Below are positions 33,300 through 41,046 of a stretch of DNA of 50,873 nt, piece by piece. A program made the position numbers and the translations under genes. Below the pieces are notes generated by a model that saw nothing but the letters and a program-made list of their open reading frames with translations, made no database searches and was not told the origin of the DNA. Location: positions 1-50,873 of the forward strand of contig CADAQZ010000006.1 of the NCBI GenBank assembly GCA_902790175.1, in the 5' to 3' direction. Each line of letters opens with the position of its first letter. Within the stretch, counting starts at the first letter, position 1. The DNA comes from an uncultured Eubacteriales bacterium (GTDB taxonomy: Bacteria; Bacillota; Clostridia; Christensenellales; Aristaeellaceae).

Positions 33300-33380
33300 T
33301 CACCGGCGAACAGGCATGGCAAAGCCCGCCATCCGGCAACAGTCATAAGCGTATTCTACATAAGTGCGACGCACTGCCAT
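33300..33380 (-). CDS. 26-residue leader peptide with tandem Cys codons
   Basis: The ORF from 33380 to 33300 begins MAVRRTYVEYAYDCCRM, with adjacent Cys codons TGT TGC at 14-15 and Met at 17 and 22. AAAGGAGG lies 8 nt upstream. The ribosome-binding region AGGAGGCGC-N4/5-CATG is nearly the same as in the Cys-rich leader at 30941-31012, suggesting common descent. A short hairpin (ATGGC/GCCAT) just after the Cys codons could act as a pause site. Together with the terminator at 33253-33278 it forms a second attenuator. Confidence 0.65.
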   Translation of the reverse strand: MAVRRTYVEYAYDCCRMAGFAMPVRR

Positions 33381-33402
33381 GACAAGCGCCTCCTTTGGCT
33401 AC

Positions 33403-33431
33403 AGTATAATGGGCTAATCCCATTCTGTCAA
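33403..33431 (-). promoter_or_regulatory. Consensus promoter of the permease-permease-ATPase operon
   Basis: Minus strand: -35 TTGACA (33426-33431), 17-nt spacer, -10 TATACT (33403-33408). The leader ORF starts 23 nt downstream of the -10. Confidence 0.9.
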
Positions 33432-33521
33432 TAGGAATACACGTTATTTAACCTATGCCGCTCGTCGCCGCGATGGGCGCCTCGCAGGGCCCGCGTCGCC
33501 CGCGGACGGGCCCTTCCCCTG

Positions 33522-33550
33522 TTGACACGCGGCCCCTCGGTCACTACAAT
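33522..33550 (+). promoter_or_regulatory. Promoter of the methyltransferase gene
   Basis: Plus strand: -35 TTGACA (33522-33527), 17-nt spacer, -10 TACAAT (33545-33550). The 113-nt leader that follows is GC-rich and can fold (GCAGGC/GCCTGC around GCCC-GCAA-GGGC), but I recognise no riboswitch class. Confidence 0.8.
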
Positions 33551-33663
33551 AGATCGTGAATAAAGGCTGCGCAGGCCGGCCCGCAAGGGCGCAGAGCCCA
33601 TAGCCTGCCGCGACAGAGCCGGGGCCCATTGAAATCCTGTGAGAACTGTGAGGAGGAAACAAT

Positions 33664-34320
33664 ATGAAGCTTGAAAAGATGACGGATTTCTTTGCCGCGC
33701 GGATCGACGGCTACGACGCGCACATGAAGCGGGACATCGTCGGCGCGTCGGAGTTTTACGCCTTCACCGCATCCCAGCTGCCGGACGACCCGGGCGCGCA
33801 GGTCCTGGACCTGGGCTGCGGAACGGGCCTTGAACTGGAGGAATACTTTGCGCGCAATCCCGGCGCGAGGGTCACCGGCATCGACCTGTCCGAGGTCATG
33901 CTGGATGCGCTGAAGGCGAAATTTGCGGACAGGGCGCTGACGCTGATCCACGGGTCGTACTTTGACGTGCCCCTCGGTGAAAACCAATACGACGGCGCGG
34001 TGTCGGTGGAATCCCTGCACCATTTTCCCGCCGAGATGAAGGCCGCGCTGTACGGCAGGCTCCACGCGGCGCTCAGGGACGGCGGCGCGTTCATCCTGAC
34101 CGACTACTTTGCCGAATCGGCGGAGCTGGAGCGGCAGTACTTTCAGGAATTTGAGGCGATGAAGGCGGAGCAGGACGTGGAGGACGGCGAAATCTACCAC
34201 TACGACACGCCGCTGCTGGTGGAGCATGAGATGGACATCCTTCGCCGCGCGGGCTTCCGGGACGTGCGCATCCTGCATCCGTGGGGCGTCAGCACCTATA
34301 CGGTCCGCGCGATGAAATAG
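33664..34320 (+). CDS. Class I SAM-dependent methyltransferase
   Basis: A 218-residue Methyltransf_25/11-type enzyme. SAM-binding motif I VLDLGCGTGLELEEYF (about 47-62), acidic end of strand 2 in VTGIDLSEVML, and motif for strand 4 YDGAVSVESLHHF. The Asn/Asp-Pro loop of N6- or O-methylases is absent, so the substrate is probably a small molecule. AGGAGG stands 7 nt before the start. Single-gene unit with a strong promoter; a GCCTCG-TCA-CGAGGC hairpin after the stop may be its terminator. Substrate unknown. Confidence 0.88.
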   Translation: MKLEKMTDFFAARIDGYDAHMKRDIVGASEFYAFTASQLPDDPGAQVLDLGCGTGLELEEYFARNPGARVTGIDLSEVMLDALKAKFADRALTLIHGSYFDVPLGENQYDGAVSVESLHHFPAEMKAALYGRLHAALRDGGAFILTDYFAESAELERQYFQEFEAMKAEQDVEDGEIYHYDTPLLVEHEMDILRRAGFRDVRILHPWGVSTYTVRAMK

Positions 34321-34360
34321 AAGCTGCGCCTCGTCACGAGGCCCCTTTCAAGACTGGGGG

Positions 34361-35185
34361 CTATTTCAGGCGGCCCCGCCCGGCCAGCGTCGCGCTGATG
34401 CCGACCCTGCCCTCGCCGAGCTCCGCCCAGCTGTAGTTGTTCATGTACCTTCCCTGGTAGGCCCGCACCGCCATCGGATCGCCCTGGACGAAGCGGTACA
34501 GGTCGCAGTCGAAGTGCTCCGGCAGCACCCGCAGGAAGCCCCCCTTCATCTCCAGCATCTGGCTGACGCCGGCCTTCTTCAGCGTGTCCCGCAGGCAGCG
34601 GATGATCACGTCCAGGTACTTCTGCTGCTGGTGCCCGTAGTGCCCGCCGTCCCACAGCGCGTCGTAGATGTCGGCGCGCCGCACGCCGCTGCCCTGCTGG
34701 TCCACCAGATAGGCCAGCACCTCCTTGGCCTTGGAGCGCGGGAACACCAGCATCTCGCCGTCGACGAACACGTCGAAATTGCCGAAGGTCCTCACGACGA
34801 TCCTGGACCCGCTGACGCTCTGCTCGCGCCGCCCCTTCAGCGCGAACTCCACCTCCTCGACGAGGGCGTCCCGCGTGAGGGGCTTGAGCAGGTATCCGCT
34901 GGGGCGCACGGACATGGCGTCGTACGCGAACTCCTTGTAGGCCGTCAGGAACACGATGGCCGCGCCCGGATGCAGCTCCTTGATGCGCGCCGCCAGCGTG
35001 ATGCCGTCCATATCCGGCATATCGATGTCCAAAAACGCGATGTCCACGGCGTGCGCCTTCAGCCAGTCGAGCGCGTCCCGCGCGCGGGTGAAGCCCTCCA
35101 CCTGGTCCATCTGCGCAAGCTCCCGGCACCGGTCCACCGTGTATTCCAGGGTCATGACCTCGTCATCCACACATATTGCCTTCAT
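34361..35185 (-). CDS. Response regulator with REC and SARP/OmpR-like winged-helix output
   Basis: A 274-residue DNA-binding regulator. REC domain 1-120 with acidic pair DDE (7-9), phosphoacceptor Asp53 in FLDIDMPDMDG, Thr in FLTAY and Lys in YLLKPL. The output part, from about 130, starts FGNFDVFVDGEMLVFPRSKA and contains RADIYDALWDGG, the winged-helix type seen in SARP-like regulators. Downstream of the sensor kinase gene (93 nt), which it should take its phosphate from; it also has its own promoter at 35235-35263. Targets unknown. Confidence 0.88.
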   Translation of the reverse strand: MKAICVDDEVMTLEYTVDRCRELAQMDQVEGFTRARDALDWLKAHAVDIAFLDIDMPDMDGITLAARIKELHPGAAIVFLTAYKEFAYDAMSVRPSGYLLKPLTRDALVEEVEFALKGRREQSVSGSRIVVRTFGNFDVFVDGEMLVFPRSKAKEVLAYLVDQQGSGVRRADIYDALWDGGHYGHQQQKYLDVIIRCLRDTLKKAGVSQMLEMKGGFLRVLPEHFDCDLYRFVQGDPMAVRAYQGRYMNNYSWAELGEGRVGISATLAGRGRLK

Positions 35186-35234
35186 AGCGGCTCTCTTTCC
35201 TCGTCGTTCCCGGCGATGCCCATGTTCCGCTCCT

Positions 35235-35263
35235 ATTATACCTCTGGCGGCCCATGCCGTCCA
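35235..35263 (-). promoter_or_regulatory. Promoter of the response regulator gene
   Basis: Minus strand: -35 TGGACG (35258-35263), 17-nt spacer, -10 TATAAT (35235-35240). Allows the regulator to be made without the kinase. Confidence 0.6.
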
Positions 35264-35278
35264 CCCACAAAATCTCCA

Positions 35279-37240
35279 TCACGCCTCCCGGGCGATGGGA
35301 ATGTGCATCGTGATCGTCGTGCCCTCGCCGATCCGGCTGTCGATGTCCAGCGTGCCGCCGCACATCTGCTCCAGGCGGCTGCGCACGTTCGCGATGCCGA
35401 TGTGCCTGCCGCCGTCCTCCGCCCCGACGGCGCTCGCATCGAAGCCCGTGCCGTTGTCCTGAATGACGATCAGGTTCTCATCCCCCTCGCGGCACGCGCT
35501 CACGGTCACCCGGCCCTTCTCGCGGCCCCGCACGCCGTGGCGGATGGCGTTTTCCACCAGCGGCTGGATCGACAGCGCGGGGACCCTGACGTCCAGCTCC
35601 TGGATGTCGTAGTCCACCTGGATGTTGTGGAATCGGAGCTGCTCGATCTGGGCGTAGGCGCGCGTGTGCTCCAGCTCCCGGGAGAGCGGGATCAGGTCCG
35701 TCTGGTTCAGCGATTCGAGGTTCTTTCTCAGGTACACGCCGAACTGCTCGATGGCGTAGACGGCGGTCTGCGGGTCCTTGACGCAGAGGGCCTGGATCGT
35801 AGAGAGCGTGTTGAACAGGAAGTGCGGCTGGATCTGGCTCATCATGATCTGGATGCGCTGGCCCGCCCGGAGCGCGTTTTCGTGCTCGCGCACGAATTGC
35901 AGGTGCAGCCAGACGTAGTAGAACACGCAGCCGATGGCGATCGCGATGGTCAAAAACGAGATCGGCTGCTCGTCGAATATGACGTTAAAGTCCATGGCCA
36001 CCGACCCCGCGATGAGCGCCGTCACCAATATCGGGATCCACGACTCCCGGCGCTGGCGCGGGCGGAACTGCCGCATCGTCAACAACAGCAGCCACGCCAG
36101 CAGCACCGCGCTGACGGCGGTGCACACGTGGTGCAGCGGGCCCGGCCTCCAGTTTCCGTCCGGCGTGTAGTAGAACGCGATCGGGGAAAAGAACGCCGTC
36201 ATGTACACCGCGGCGTTGACCGCGATCAGCGCCCACGCCGCCCCGTAGCGCCCGTCCGGCTTCACGATGCGCAAAAACAGCGCCAGTATGACCGGCCGCA
36301 CCGCATAGCCGTAGGCCGTCACCGCCTGCCGCACCGCGACGGCTCCCCCCTTCAGGGACAGCCGGTTGTCCAGGTAGTTCTGCAGCACCAGGCTGAACAC
36401 CAGCGCGATGATCACGACCATCACCCGCTTGCGCTCCCGCGTCAGGTAGGCGTCCAGCCACACCGCCAGCAGCAGCGCGATCAGCAGCGCCAGCGTGGGG
36501 ATCACCGACAGCTCGGTCATGTAGTCCCTCAGGACCGGTATGTCCTCGATATGCACGCCCGCCGGCCCCGCCCCGATGACCGTCAGCGCGCCGTCGTTGC
36601 GGATGTCGGCGTGCGCCGCGGCGCTGTTGCCGTACACGAGGTCGCCGCCGATCGTCAGGTTCGCCTTCGCCTGGTTGTATACGCCGCCGCCGCTCGCCGC
36701 CGCGTTGCCCGTCACCGCGCCCCCGACGATGGACGCCGCGCCGTAGTTCGCGATGCCGCCGCCGTTTCCCCGGGCGCGGTTGTCCGTCACGCAGCCGCCC
36801 TCCATGACCAGCGCGCCCTGGTTCAATATCCCGCCGCCGTAGCCGGCGCATCCGCCGGTGATGGTCCCCGAGCCGACGCTGTCCCTGATCGTCAGGATCG
36901 CGCCGGTCTCAATGGATAGGACGGACCCCTCGTCCTCGTCGCCGTGCAGGTTCCTGTCCAGCGCATGGCCGTTCAAATCGAGCGCGAGGTTCCTGCCCGC
37001 CGGGACGTTCAGCGTGGCGTCCGAAGCGCCCGCCGTCACATCCCCGGACAGGACGACGGTCTCCCCCGCCTCCGCCCGGTCGATGGCCTCCTGCAGCGCC
37101 GACCAGGTGTCCACGGCCGTCTCCGCCATCGCCGCGCCGCCAAAGAGCAGCACAGCGACGAGCAGCGCGGCGAAAGCGCCGCGCGCCCTGACGCCTGAAA
37201 ACATCCCTGGACGCACCCTCATGCCCGTTCTCCGTTTCAT
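35279..37240 (-). CDS. LytS-type sensor histidine kinase with extracellular beta-helix domain
   Basis: A 653-residue membrane kinase. Signal sequence ending GGAAMA, then an outside domain of about 200 residues with adhesin-like glycine-rich repeats: GGGILNQGALVMEGG, NGGGIANYGAASIVGG and GGGVYNQAKANLTIGG, the pattern of right-handed beta-helix surface proteins. About seven membrane helices follow (about 245-440), then a His_kinase domain with the phospho-His in QIQPHFLFNTL (about 472) and HATPase motifs VENAIRHGV and DNGTGFDAS. Upstream of its response regulator. A carbohydrate- or surface-binding sensor is likely but unproven. Promoter at 37280-37308. Confidence 0.88.
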   Translation of the reverse strand: MKRRTGMRVRPGMFSGVRARGAFAALLVAVLLFGGAAMAETAVDTWSALQEAIDRAEAGETVVLSGDVTAGASDATLNVPAGRNLALDLNGHALDRNLHGDEDEGSVLSIETGAILTIRDSVGSGTITGGCAGYGGGILNQGALVMEGGCVTDNRARGNGGGIANYGAASIVGGAVTGNAAASGGGVYNQAKANLTIGGDLVYGNSAAAHADIRNDGALTVIGAGPAGVHIEDIPVLRDYMTELSVIPTLALLIALLLAVWLDAYLTRERKRVMVVIIALVFSLVLQNYLDNRLSLKGGAVAVRQAVTAYGYAVRPVILALFLRIVKPDGRYGAAWALIAVNAAVYMTAFFSPIAFYYTPDGNWRPGPLHHVCTAVSAVLLAWLLLLTMRQFRPRQRRESWIPILVTALIAGSVAMDFNVIFDEQPISFLTIAIAIGCVFYYVWLHLQFVREHENALRAGQRIQIMMSQIQPHFLFNTLSTIQALCVKDPQTAVYAIEQFGVYLRKNLESLNQTDLIPLSRELEHTRAYAQIEQLRFHNIQVDYDIQELDVRVPALSIQPLVENAIRHGVRGREKGRVTVSACREGDENLIVIQDNGTGFDASAVGAEDGGRHIGIANVRSRLEQMCGGTLDIDSRIGEGTTITMHIPIAREA

Positions 37241-37279
37241 CTTCGTCTCCGCAAAGCCCCTCTGATCCTCTCACGCACT

Positions 37280-37308
37280 ATTGTAATCCATCCGCGGCTT
37301 TGTTGCAA
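37280..37308 (-). promoter_or_regulatory. Promoter of the beta-helix sensor kinase
   Basis: Minus strand: -35 TTGCAA (37303-37308), 17-nt spacer, -10 TACAAT (37280-37285), 39 nt upstream of the kinase start. Confidence 0.65.
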
Positions 37309-37342
37309 GGGCCATTGCGTCTGCGACAGGGCTCCAAAGCCA

Positions 37343-37370
37343 AAGAAAAGCGCCCCGCTTCAAGGGGCGC
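37343..37370 (-). terminator. Intrinsic terminator inside the MerR fragment
   Basis: Minus strand: GCGCCCC, 7-nt loop, GGGGCGC, then TTTTCTTT. It ends the MerR transcript and separates it from the sensor kinase promoter. Confidence 0.8.
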
Positions 37371-37612
37371 CTCCACGATGTCGACGAGGGAAAAGCCCAT
37401 ATCCTTCAGCGCGGCGATGCGGCACGCTGTCGGAAGCTGATCCTCCCTGTAATACCGATAATCCGTGAAGCGGTCGATTTCCGCCGGCTTCAACAGGCCG
37501 ATCTCATCGTAGTGTCGGAGCATCCTGACGCTGACCCTGGACAGCTTTGAAAATTCTCCGATCTTCAGCATGGCGGCACCTCCTGTTGCTGACTTGTTCT
37601 GAGCTCAAAACC

Positions 37613-37643
37613 ATTATAAAGCCTGCCACAGTGTGACAGTCAA
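37613..37643 (-). promoter_or_regulatory. MerR-type promoter with 19-bp spacer and dyad
   Basis: Minus strand: -35 TTGACT (37638-37643), 19-nt spacer, -10 TATAAT (37613-37618). The spacer holds the dyad CTGTCACACTGTGGCAG (37623-37639) with 7 of 8 arm positions symmetric. Long spacers with central dyads are the hallmark of MerR-activated promoters. The -35 overlaps the stop codon of the ATC-hydrolase gene. Confidence 0.75.
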
Positions 37644-38293
37644 GAGGAAGATTGCTGTTTTTCACGCCTTTTTCTGTATCCACAGTCGCAGTACGGCCCG
37701 CCGCAGGCGAGCGTGTATTCCCGGATGAATTCGCACGCGCCGCCGAATTCGCTCATGGTGTAGTCCAGGCGGCACATGGCGGGGACGTAGGCAAACAGCC
37801 CAAGTTCCTTCATTAACACGCAGATGCCGCACTTCGTGAACCGCGCCTCGTAGCCGCTGCCATCCGGATAGGGGTGGAAGGTCATGTTCCAGGAATAGGG
37901 ATTGCGATCCGCCGCGTTCAGCGCCGCTGTCCTCTTCATCCCCTCGACATCCCTGCGGGTAAACTTGCGCTTGGCGGCCTTTCGGCAAAACGCCTTCATC
38001 ACGCTGGTCGACATCGCTTCGCGGTAGTAATCCGCCGCCTGGTCCACCGTCGGTTTCACCGGCATTTCCAGCAAAAATGCGGAGAGCATCGCGCAACTTA
38101 AGATGTTCGTCTTGAAGCGGTCGCCCTTCTCAAATCCCGGCAGGCCGCGGATGATCCACTTGTATTTGCGCTTCGCCAAAGCAGTGATTTCCTTCGCGCG
38201 GGATGCTTCGAAGCCGAGCGTCTCTACAAGTTGCTTTTTGAAGGAGCCTACGAACAACAGCCACATGCCCGCGGGCATTCCGATGGTTTTCAT
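37640..38293 (-). CDS. L-2-amino-thiazoline-4-carboxylate hydrolase-like protein
   Basis: A 217-residue protein that fits the ATC hydrolase-like family (cysteine-forming hydrolases and many uncharacterised homologues). Typical features are a helical N-terminal half, the conserved MxxxGLFAYVPAMCRLDY stretch and the ending YTLACGGPYCDCGYRKR, where family members have a C-D-F motif. The start at 38293 has GGGGAG 10 nt upstream. Soluble. It is followed by the MerR remnant and preceded by a remnant of a second family member. Family assigned from memory; the actual reaction is unknown. Confidence 0.65.
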   Translation of the reverse strand: MKTIGMPAGMWLLFVGSFKKQLVETLGFEASRAKEITALAKRKYKWIIRGLPGFEKGDRFKTNILSCAMLSAFLLEMPVKPTVDQAADYYREAMSTSVMKAFCRKAAKRKFTRRDVEGMKRTAALNAADRNPYSWNMTFHPYPDGSGYEARFTKCGICVLMKELGLFAYVPAMCRLDYTMSEFGGACEFIREYTLACGGPYCDCGYRKRREKQQSSS

Positions 38294-38322
38294 GGTCTTG
38301 TCACTCCCCGTTCATGGCGTAT

Positions 38323-38481
38323 CTACGCCTTCCTGATGCAGAAATCGCACCGCTGAGCGCCCTTGCCGAGCGTGCCCGTCCTCCCAAAGGCGATGCCCTC
38401 CACGCGGCTCACTTCGACCTTGCTGTACATCCCCTCCAGCCGCTTGCGCAGGCTGTCCTCCGTCTCATGCGGCGGGGTGAA
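38323..38481 (-). pseudogene. C-terminal remnant of a second ATC-hydrolase-like gene
   Basis: An open stretch of 52 codons that begins directly after an in-frame TAA and ends at 38323. It encodes FTPPHETEDSLRKRLEGMYS and finishes GKGAQRCDFCIRKA, where GxxxCDF matches the usual end of the ATC-hydrolase family. The first about 150 residues are missing, and no ATG with a ribosome binding site is seen. It lies 30 nt upstream of the intact homologue, which suggests decay after a tandem duplication. Confidence 0.5.
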
Positions 38482-38532
38482 TTAGTATTTTCTAACTTAT
38501 GTCCATAAAAAGGCCCGTCCCACTCCGCAAGT

Positions 38533-38577
38533 TAGTTATAACTATCCCTATTATATTCCCCTGTGAGAATTATGCAA
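38533..38577 (-). promoter_or_regulatory. Promoter with palindromic operator upstream of the ATC-like genes
   Basis: Minus strand: -35 TTGCAT (38572-38577), 16-nt spacer, -10 TATAAT (38550-38555). A perfect 12-bp palindrome TAGTTATAACTA (38533-38544) covers the expected start site, as for a MarR- or TetR-type repressor. Confidence 0.6.
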
Positions 38578-38623
38578 GTCAATTTTATGTGAAGTGTGCC
38601 AAGCCAATCATGAACCATATCGC

Positions 38624-41026
38624 CTATTCCGGCAAAAACTCCATGATTTCCCCGTCGTCGTGTCCCTCCTCGGGCATTGGGATGATTGACTGGATCGCGG
38701 CGACTGTCGCGCCGTATTTCTCCAACAATCGCTGATGGTCTCTTTGATGGCCTTCGAGGTCGCCCGCGTCCGCCGCCGCTTCCAGCCCCGCGGCAATATC
38801 GGAAAGAGCCATCGCGCCGATCGTCTTTGACGAGCTCTTGACCGTGTGCGCCAGGATCGCGTATGCCTTTAAGTCGCGCTCATCATAGCGCCTTGCAAGG
38901 CCCTCCGCCCGCTCCTCAGAGCATCGCAGGTAATCCTGAAGCAAAGATCGATAGAGCTCCTCGTCGCCCTGACAGTAGCCGAGGCCGATCCCGGGGTCGA
39001 TGCCTGCCGCGCGCAGCGGGGCATAGCCGTCCGCTCCGACGGCGTCGGTTGCTGTGACCGCTCCGGCCGCGTCGGCCGCTGTGGCGGCCGCTTCCGTCGG
39101 CGGCTCCCCGCCCTCCGCCATCCGCACCTTTTCGCTCGGAAGGAATCGCAAAATCACGCTCTCCAGCATCCGACCGTTGACGGGCTTTGAAAGGTAATCC
39201 GCAAAGCCATCGCTCAAATACCGTTCCCGCGCGCCGACGACCGCGTCCGCCGTCAGGCAGATGACCGGCGTTTCCCGGTTCAGGCCCTCCGCCCTGGCCC
39301 GGATCTGGTGCAGGGTCTCGGTGCCGCTCATCCCGGGCATGCGCTGATCCATCAGGATCACGTCGTACGCCTTCCCGTCCGTCAGCGCCAAGGCGTCCGC
39401 GCCGCTGATCGCCGTGTCGATCTGCATCTGCGTCTTTTTCAGCAGATTGACGACCACGTTCAGATTCATCTGCGTGTCGTCCACGATCAGCACGCGGGCA
39501 TCCGGCGCGCGGAAGGCCTCCCGATAGGGCTTGGCCTCCTGCACGTTGGCCTCGAAGCGCTTCTTATAATCCCCCATCGGCGCATCGTCCGCGATTCCCT
39601 GCGGGATCGCGACCGTGAAGACAGAGCCGACGCCGTAGGTACTGCTCACGGATATGCTGCCGCCCATCATGTCCAGCAGCCGCTTTGTGATGACCAGCCC
39701 GAGCCCGGTGCCCTCCACGGTGCTGTTGCGCTGCATATCCAGGCGCTCGAAGCGGGTAAACAGCTTCCCCTCGTCCTCCGGTCGAATGCCGATGCCCGTG
39801 TCCTCCACGGCGGCCGTCAGCATGAGCCGCCCGTCTCCCTGCCTCTGGCCGCGAACCGTCAGCCGGACGCTTCCCTGTTCCGTGTACTTGACGGCGTTGT
39901 TGAGCAGGTTCGTCAGGACCTGCCGCAGGCGCACCTCGTCGCCCCGGAGATGGTCCGGGAGCTCTTCGTCCACGTCGATGACGAACTCCAGCGCCTTGTC
40001 CTGCGCCTTGAAAAAGAACATGTTGCTCAAATCGTTGAGGACGGAGCTGAGCTGGTAGACCGTCTCCTGCAATTCCATGCGGCCCGCCTCGATCCTGGAA
40101 AAATCGAGTATGTCGTTGATGATGGCCAGCAGGTTATGACCGGCGTTCTTCACGTCCTCCGCGTAGACGCCGATGTTCTTCAGCGCCTCTTGCACCGGCG
40201 GCGCGCTGTCCCCGGCGTGGTTCTGCGCCCGGTGGTCCTCCCGCAGGATCATCTCGTTCATGCCCAGCACCGCGTTGATGGGCGTCCGGATCTCGTGGGA
40301 CATGTTCGCCAGGAAGTCGCTCTTGGCGCGGTTGGAGCTCTCGGCCCGCACCTTTTCCTCCAGCAGCCTGGCCTGCATCTGCACAAACGGCCTCACGGTG
40401 ATCATGGAGAGCACCGCCGCGACCAGCAGCGACAGCAGCAGTATGGCAAAGTAGCTGGCCACGGTGGAGAGCGTCTGCGCGGACAGCTGGGCTTCAAACC
40501 ATTCGGCGGAAAAATCGACCGCGATGATGCCCGCCACGCGGCCGGAGGAGTCGAGCACGGGGCTGTAGGCGCTGTAAAACTTGCCCCATGCGTCGGAATA
40601 GGGAACCTCGTCCACCGCCGCCGTTCCACGCCCGGCGCTGGCCAGCGCCTCCGTGTACTTCACGCTGTCGCCAAAGCTGGCCGGCGTGTACAGGTCCAGG
40701 TCCATGGTAAATATGAACTGCCCGTCCTCCGCCTGCCGGATGCAGTAGACGTATTCAAGCTCCACATTGTCGCGGAAGACCGCCAGCGTATCGTAGATTT
40801 TTTCATACTCGGCGCTGCCGGTGTCTGCCGCCGTCAGGGACTTCAGCACATCGCCGTTGACAGAACCGGAAGCGCAGTTCGCAATATCCAGCATCCGCTG
40901 CTGAATGGCCCTGCGGATGCCGATCCTGGCCCGGTAGACGGAGACCGTGCAGAACAGTATGCTGGAGATGAGCAGTATGGCCTCCACCATCAATATGATC
41001 TTCGTGGACAGATTCTTCTTTGACAT
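38624..41026 (-). CDS. Hybrid histidine kinase (sensor-HisKA-HATPase-REC-HPt), paralogue 1
   Basis: About 800 residues. Two membrane helices (about 13-35 and 195-220) flank an extracellular Cache/PAS-like sensor with VDEVPYSDAWGKFYSAYSP. Then HisKA FLANMSHEIRTPINAVLGMN, HATPase (DTGIGIRPEDEGKLFTRF, EGTGLGLVITKRL), REC with VDDTQMNLNVVVNLL and phospho-Asp in ILMDQRMPGMSG, and a C-terminal HPt with His in LAHTVKSSSKTIG. Ends DGEIMEFLPE. The start is M or the preceding GTG; GGAGGTGA is 10-13 nt upstream. Last gene of the four-gene signalling operon. Full relay inside one protein. Confidence 0.9.
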   Translation of the reverse strand: MSKKNLSTKIILMVEAILLISSILFCTVSVYRARIGIRRAIQQRMLDIANCASGSVNGDVLKSLTAADTGSAEYEKIYDTLAVFRDNVELEYVYCIRQAEDGQFIFTMDLDLYTPASFGDSVKYTEALASAGRGTAAVDEVPYSDAWGKFYSAYSPVLDSSGRVAGIIAVDFSAEWFEAQLSAQTLSTVASYFAILLLSLLVAAVLSMITVRPFVQMQARLLEEKVRAESSNRAKSDFLANMSHEIRTPINAVLGMNEMILREDHRAQNHAGDSAPPVQEALKNIGVYAEDVKNAGHNLLAIINDILDFSRIEAGRMELQETVYQLSSVLNDLSNMFFFKAQDKALEFVIDVDEELPDHLRGDEVRLRQVLTNLLNNAVKYTEQGSVRLTVRGQRQGDGRLMLTAAVEDTGIGIRPEDEGKLFTRFERLDMQRNSTVEGTGLGLVITKRLLDMMGGSISVSSTYGVGSVFTVAIPQGIADDAPMGDYKKRFEANVQEAKPYREAFRAPDARVLIVDDTQMNLNVVVNLLKKTQMQIDTAISGADALALTDGKAYDVILMDQRMPGMSGTETLHQIRARAEGLNRETPVICLTADAVVGARERYLSDGFADYLSKPVNGRMLESVILRFLPSEKVRMAEGGEPPTEAAATAADAAGAVTATDAVGADGYAPLRAAGIDPGIGLGYCQGDEELYRSLLQDYLRCSEERAEGLARRYDERDLKAYAILAHTVKSSSKTIGAMALSDIAAGLEAAADAGDLEGHQRDHQRLLEKYGATVAAIQSIIPMPEEGHDDGEIMEFLPE

Positions 41027-41046
41027 CACGGCGCGCTCACCTCCCA

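Larger units (their letters stand above)
37278..37571 (-). pseudogene. Truncated MerR-family regulator
   Basis: Residues 1-66 are a standard MerR DNA-binding domain: MLKIGEFSKLSRVSVRMLRH, YDEIGLLKPAEID, YRYYREDQLPTACRIAALKD and MGFSLVDIV. Beyond that the frame runs through an intrinsic terminator (37343-37370) and the promoter of the next gene, so the ligand-binding domain is lost; normal family members have 120-280 residues. AGGAGG lies 7 nt before the start, and the promoter (37613-37643) has the 19-bp spacer typical for MerR targets, so the fragment may still be expressed and might still bind DNA. Confidence 0.75.

Noticed and set aside
33551-33663. Possible riboswitch in the methyltransferase leader
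   Set aside because: The leader can fold and has a stretch slightly like the c-di-GMP-I core (GGGCGCAGAGCC), but the conserved receptor and second helix are missing, and no SAM, SAH or other class fits. A covariance-model search would decide.
38314-38508. Plus-strand ORF at the ATC-hydrolase remnant
   Set aside because: The minus strand carries a recognisable family C-terminus here, so the plus frame is its shadow.
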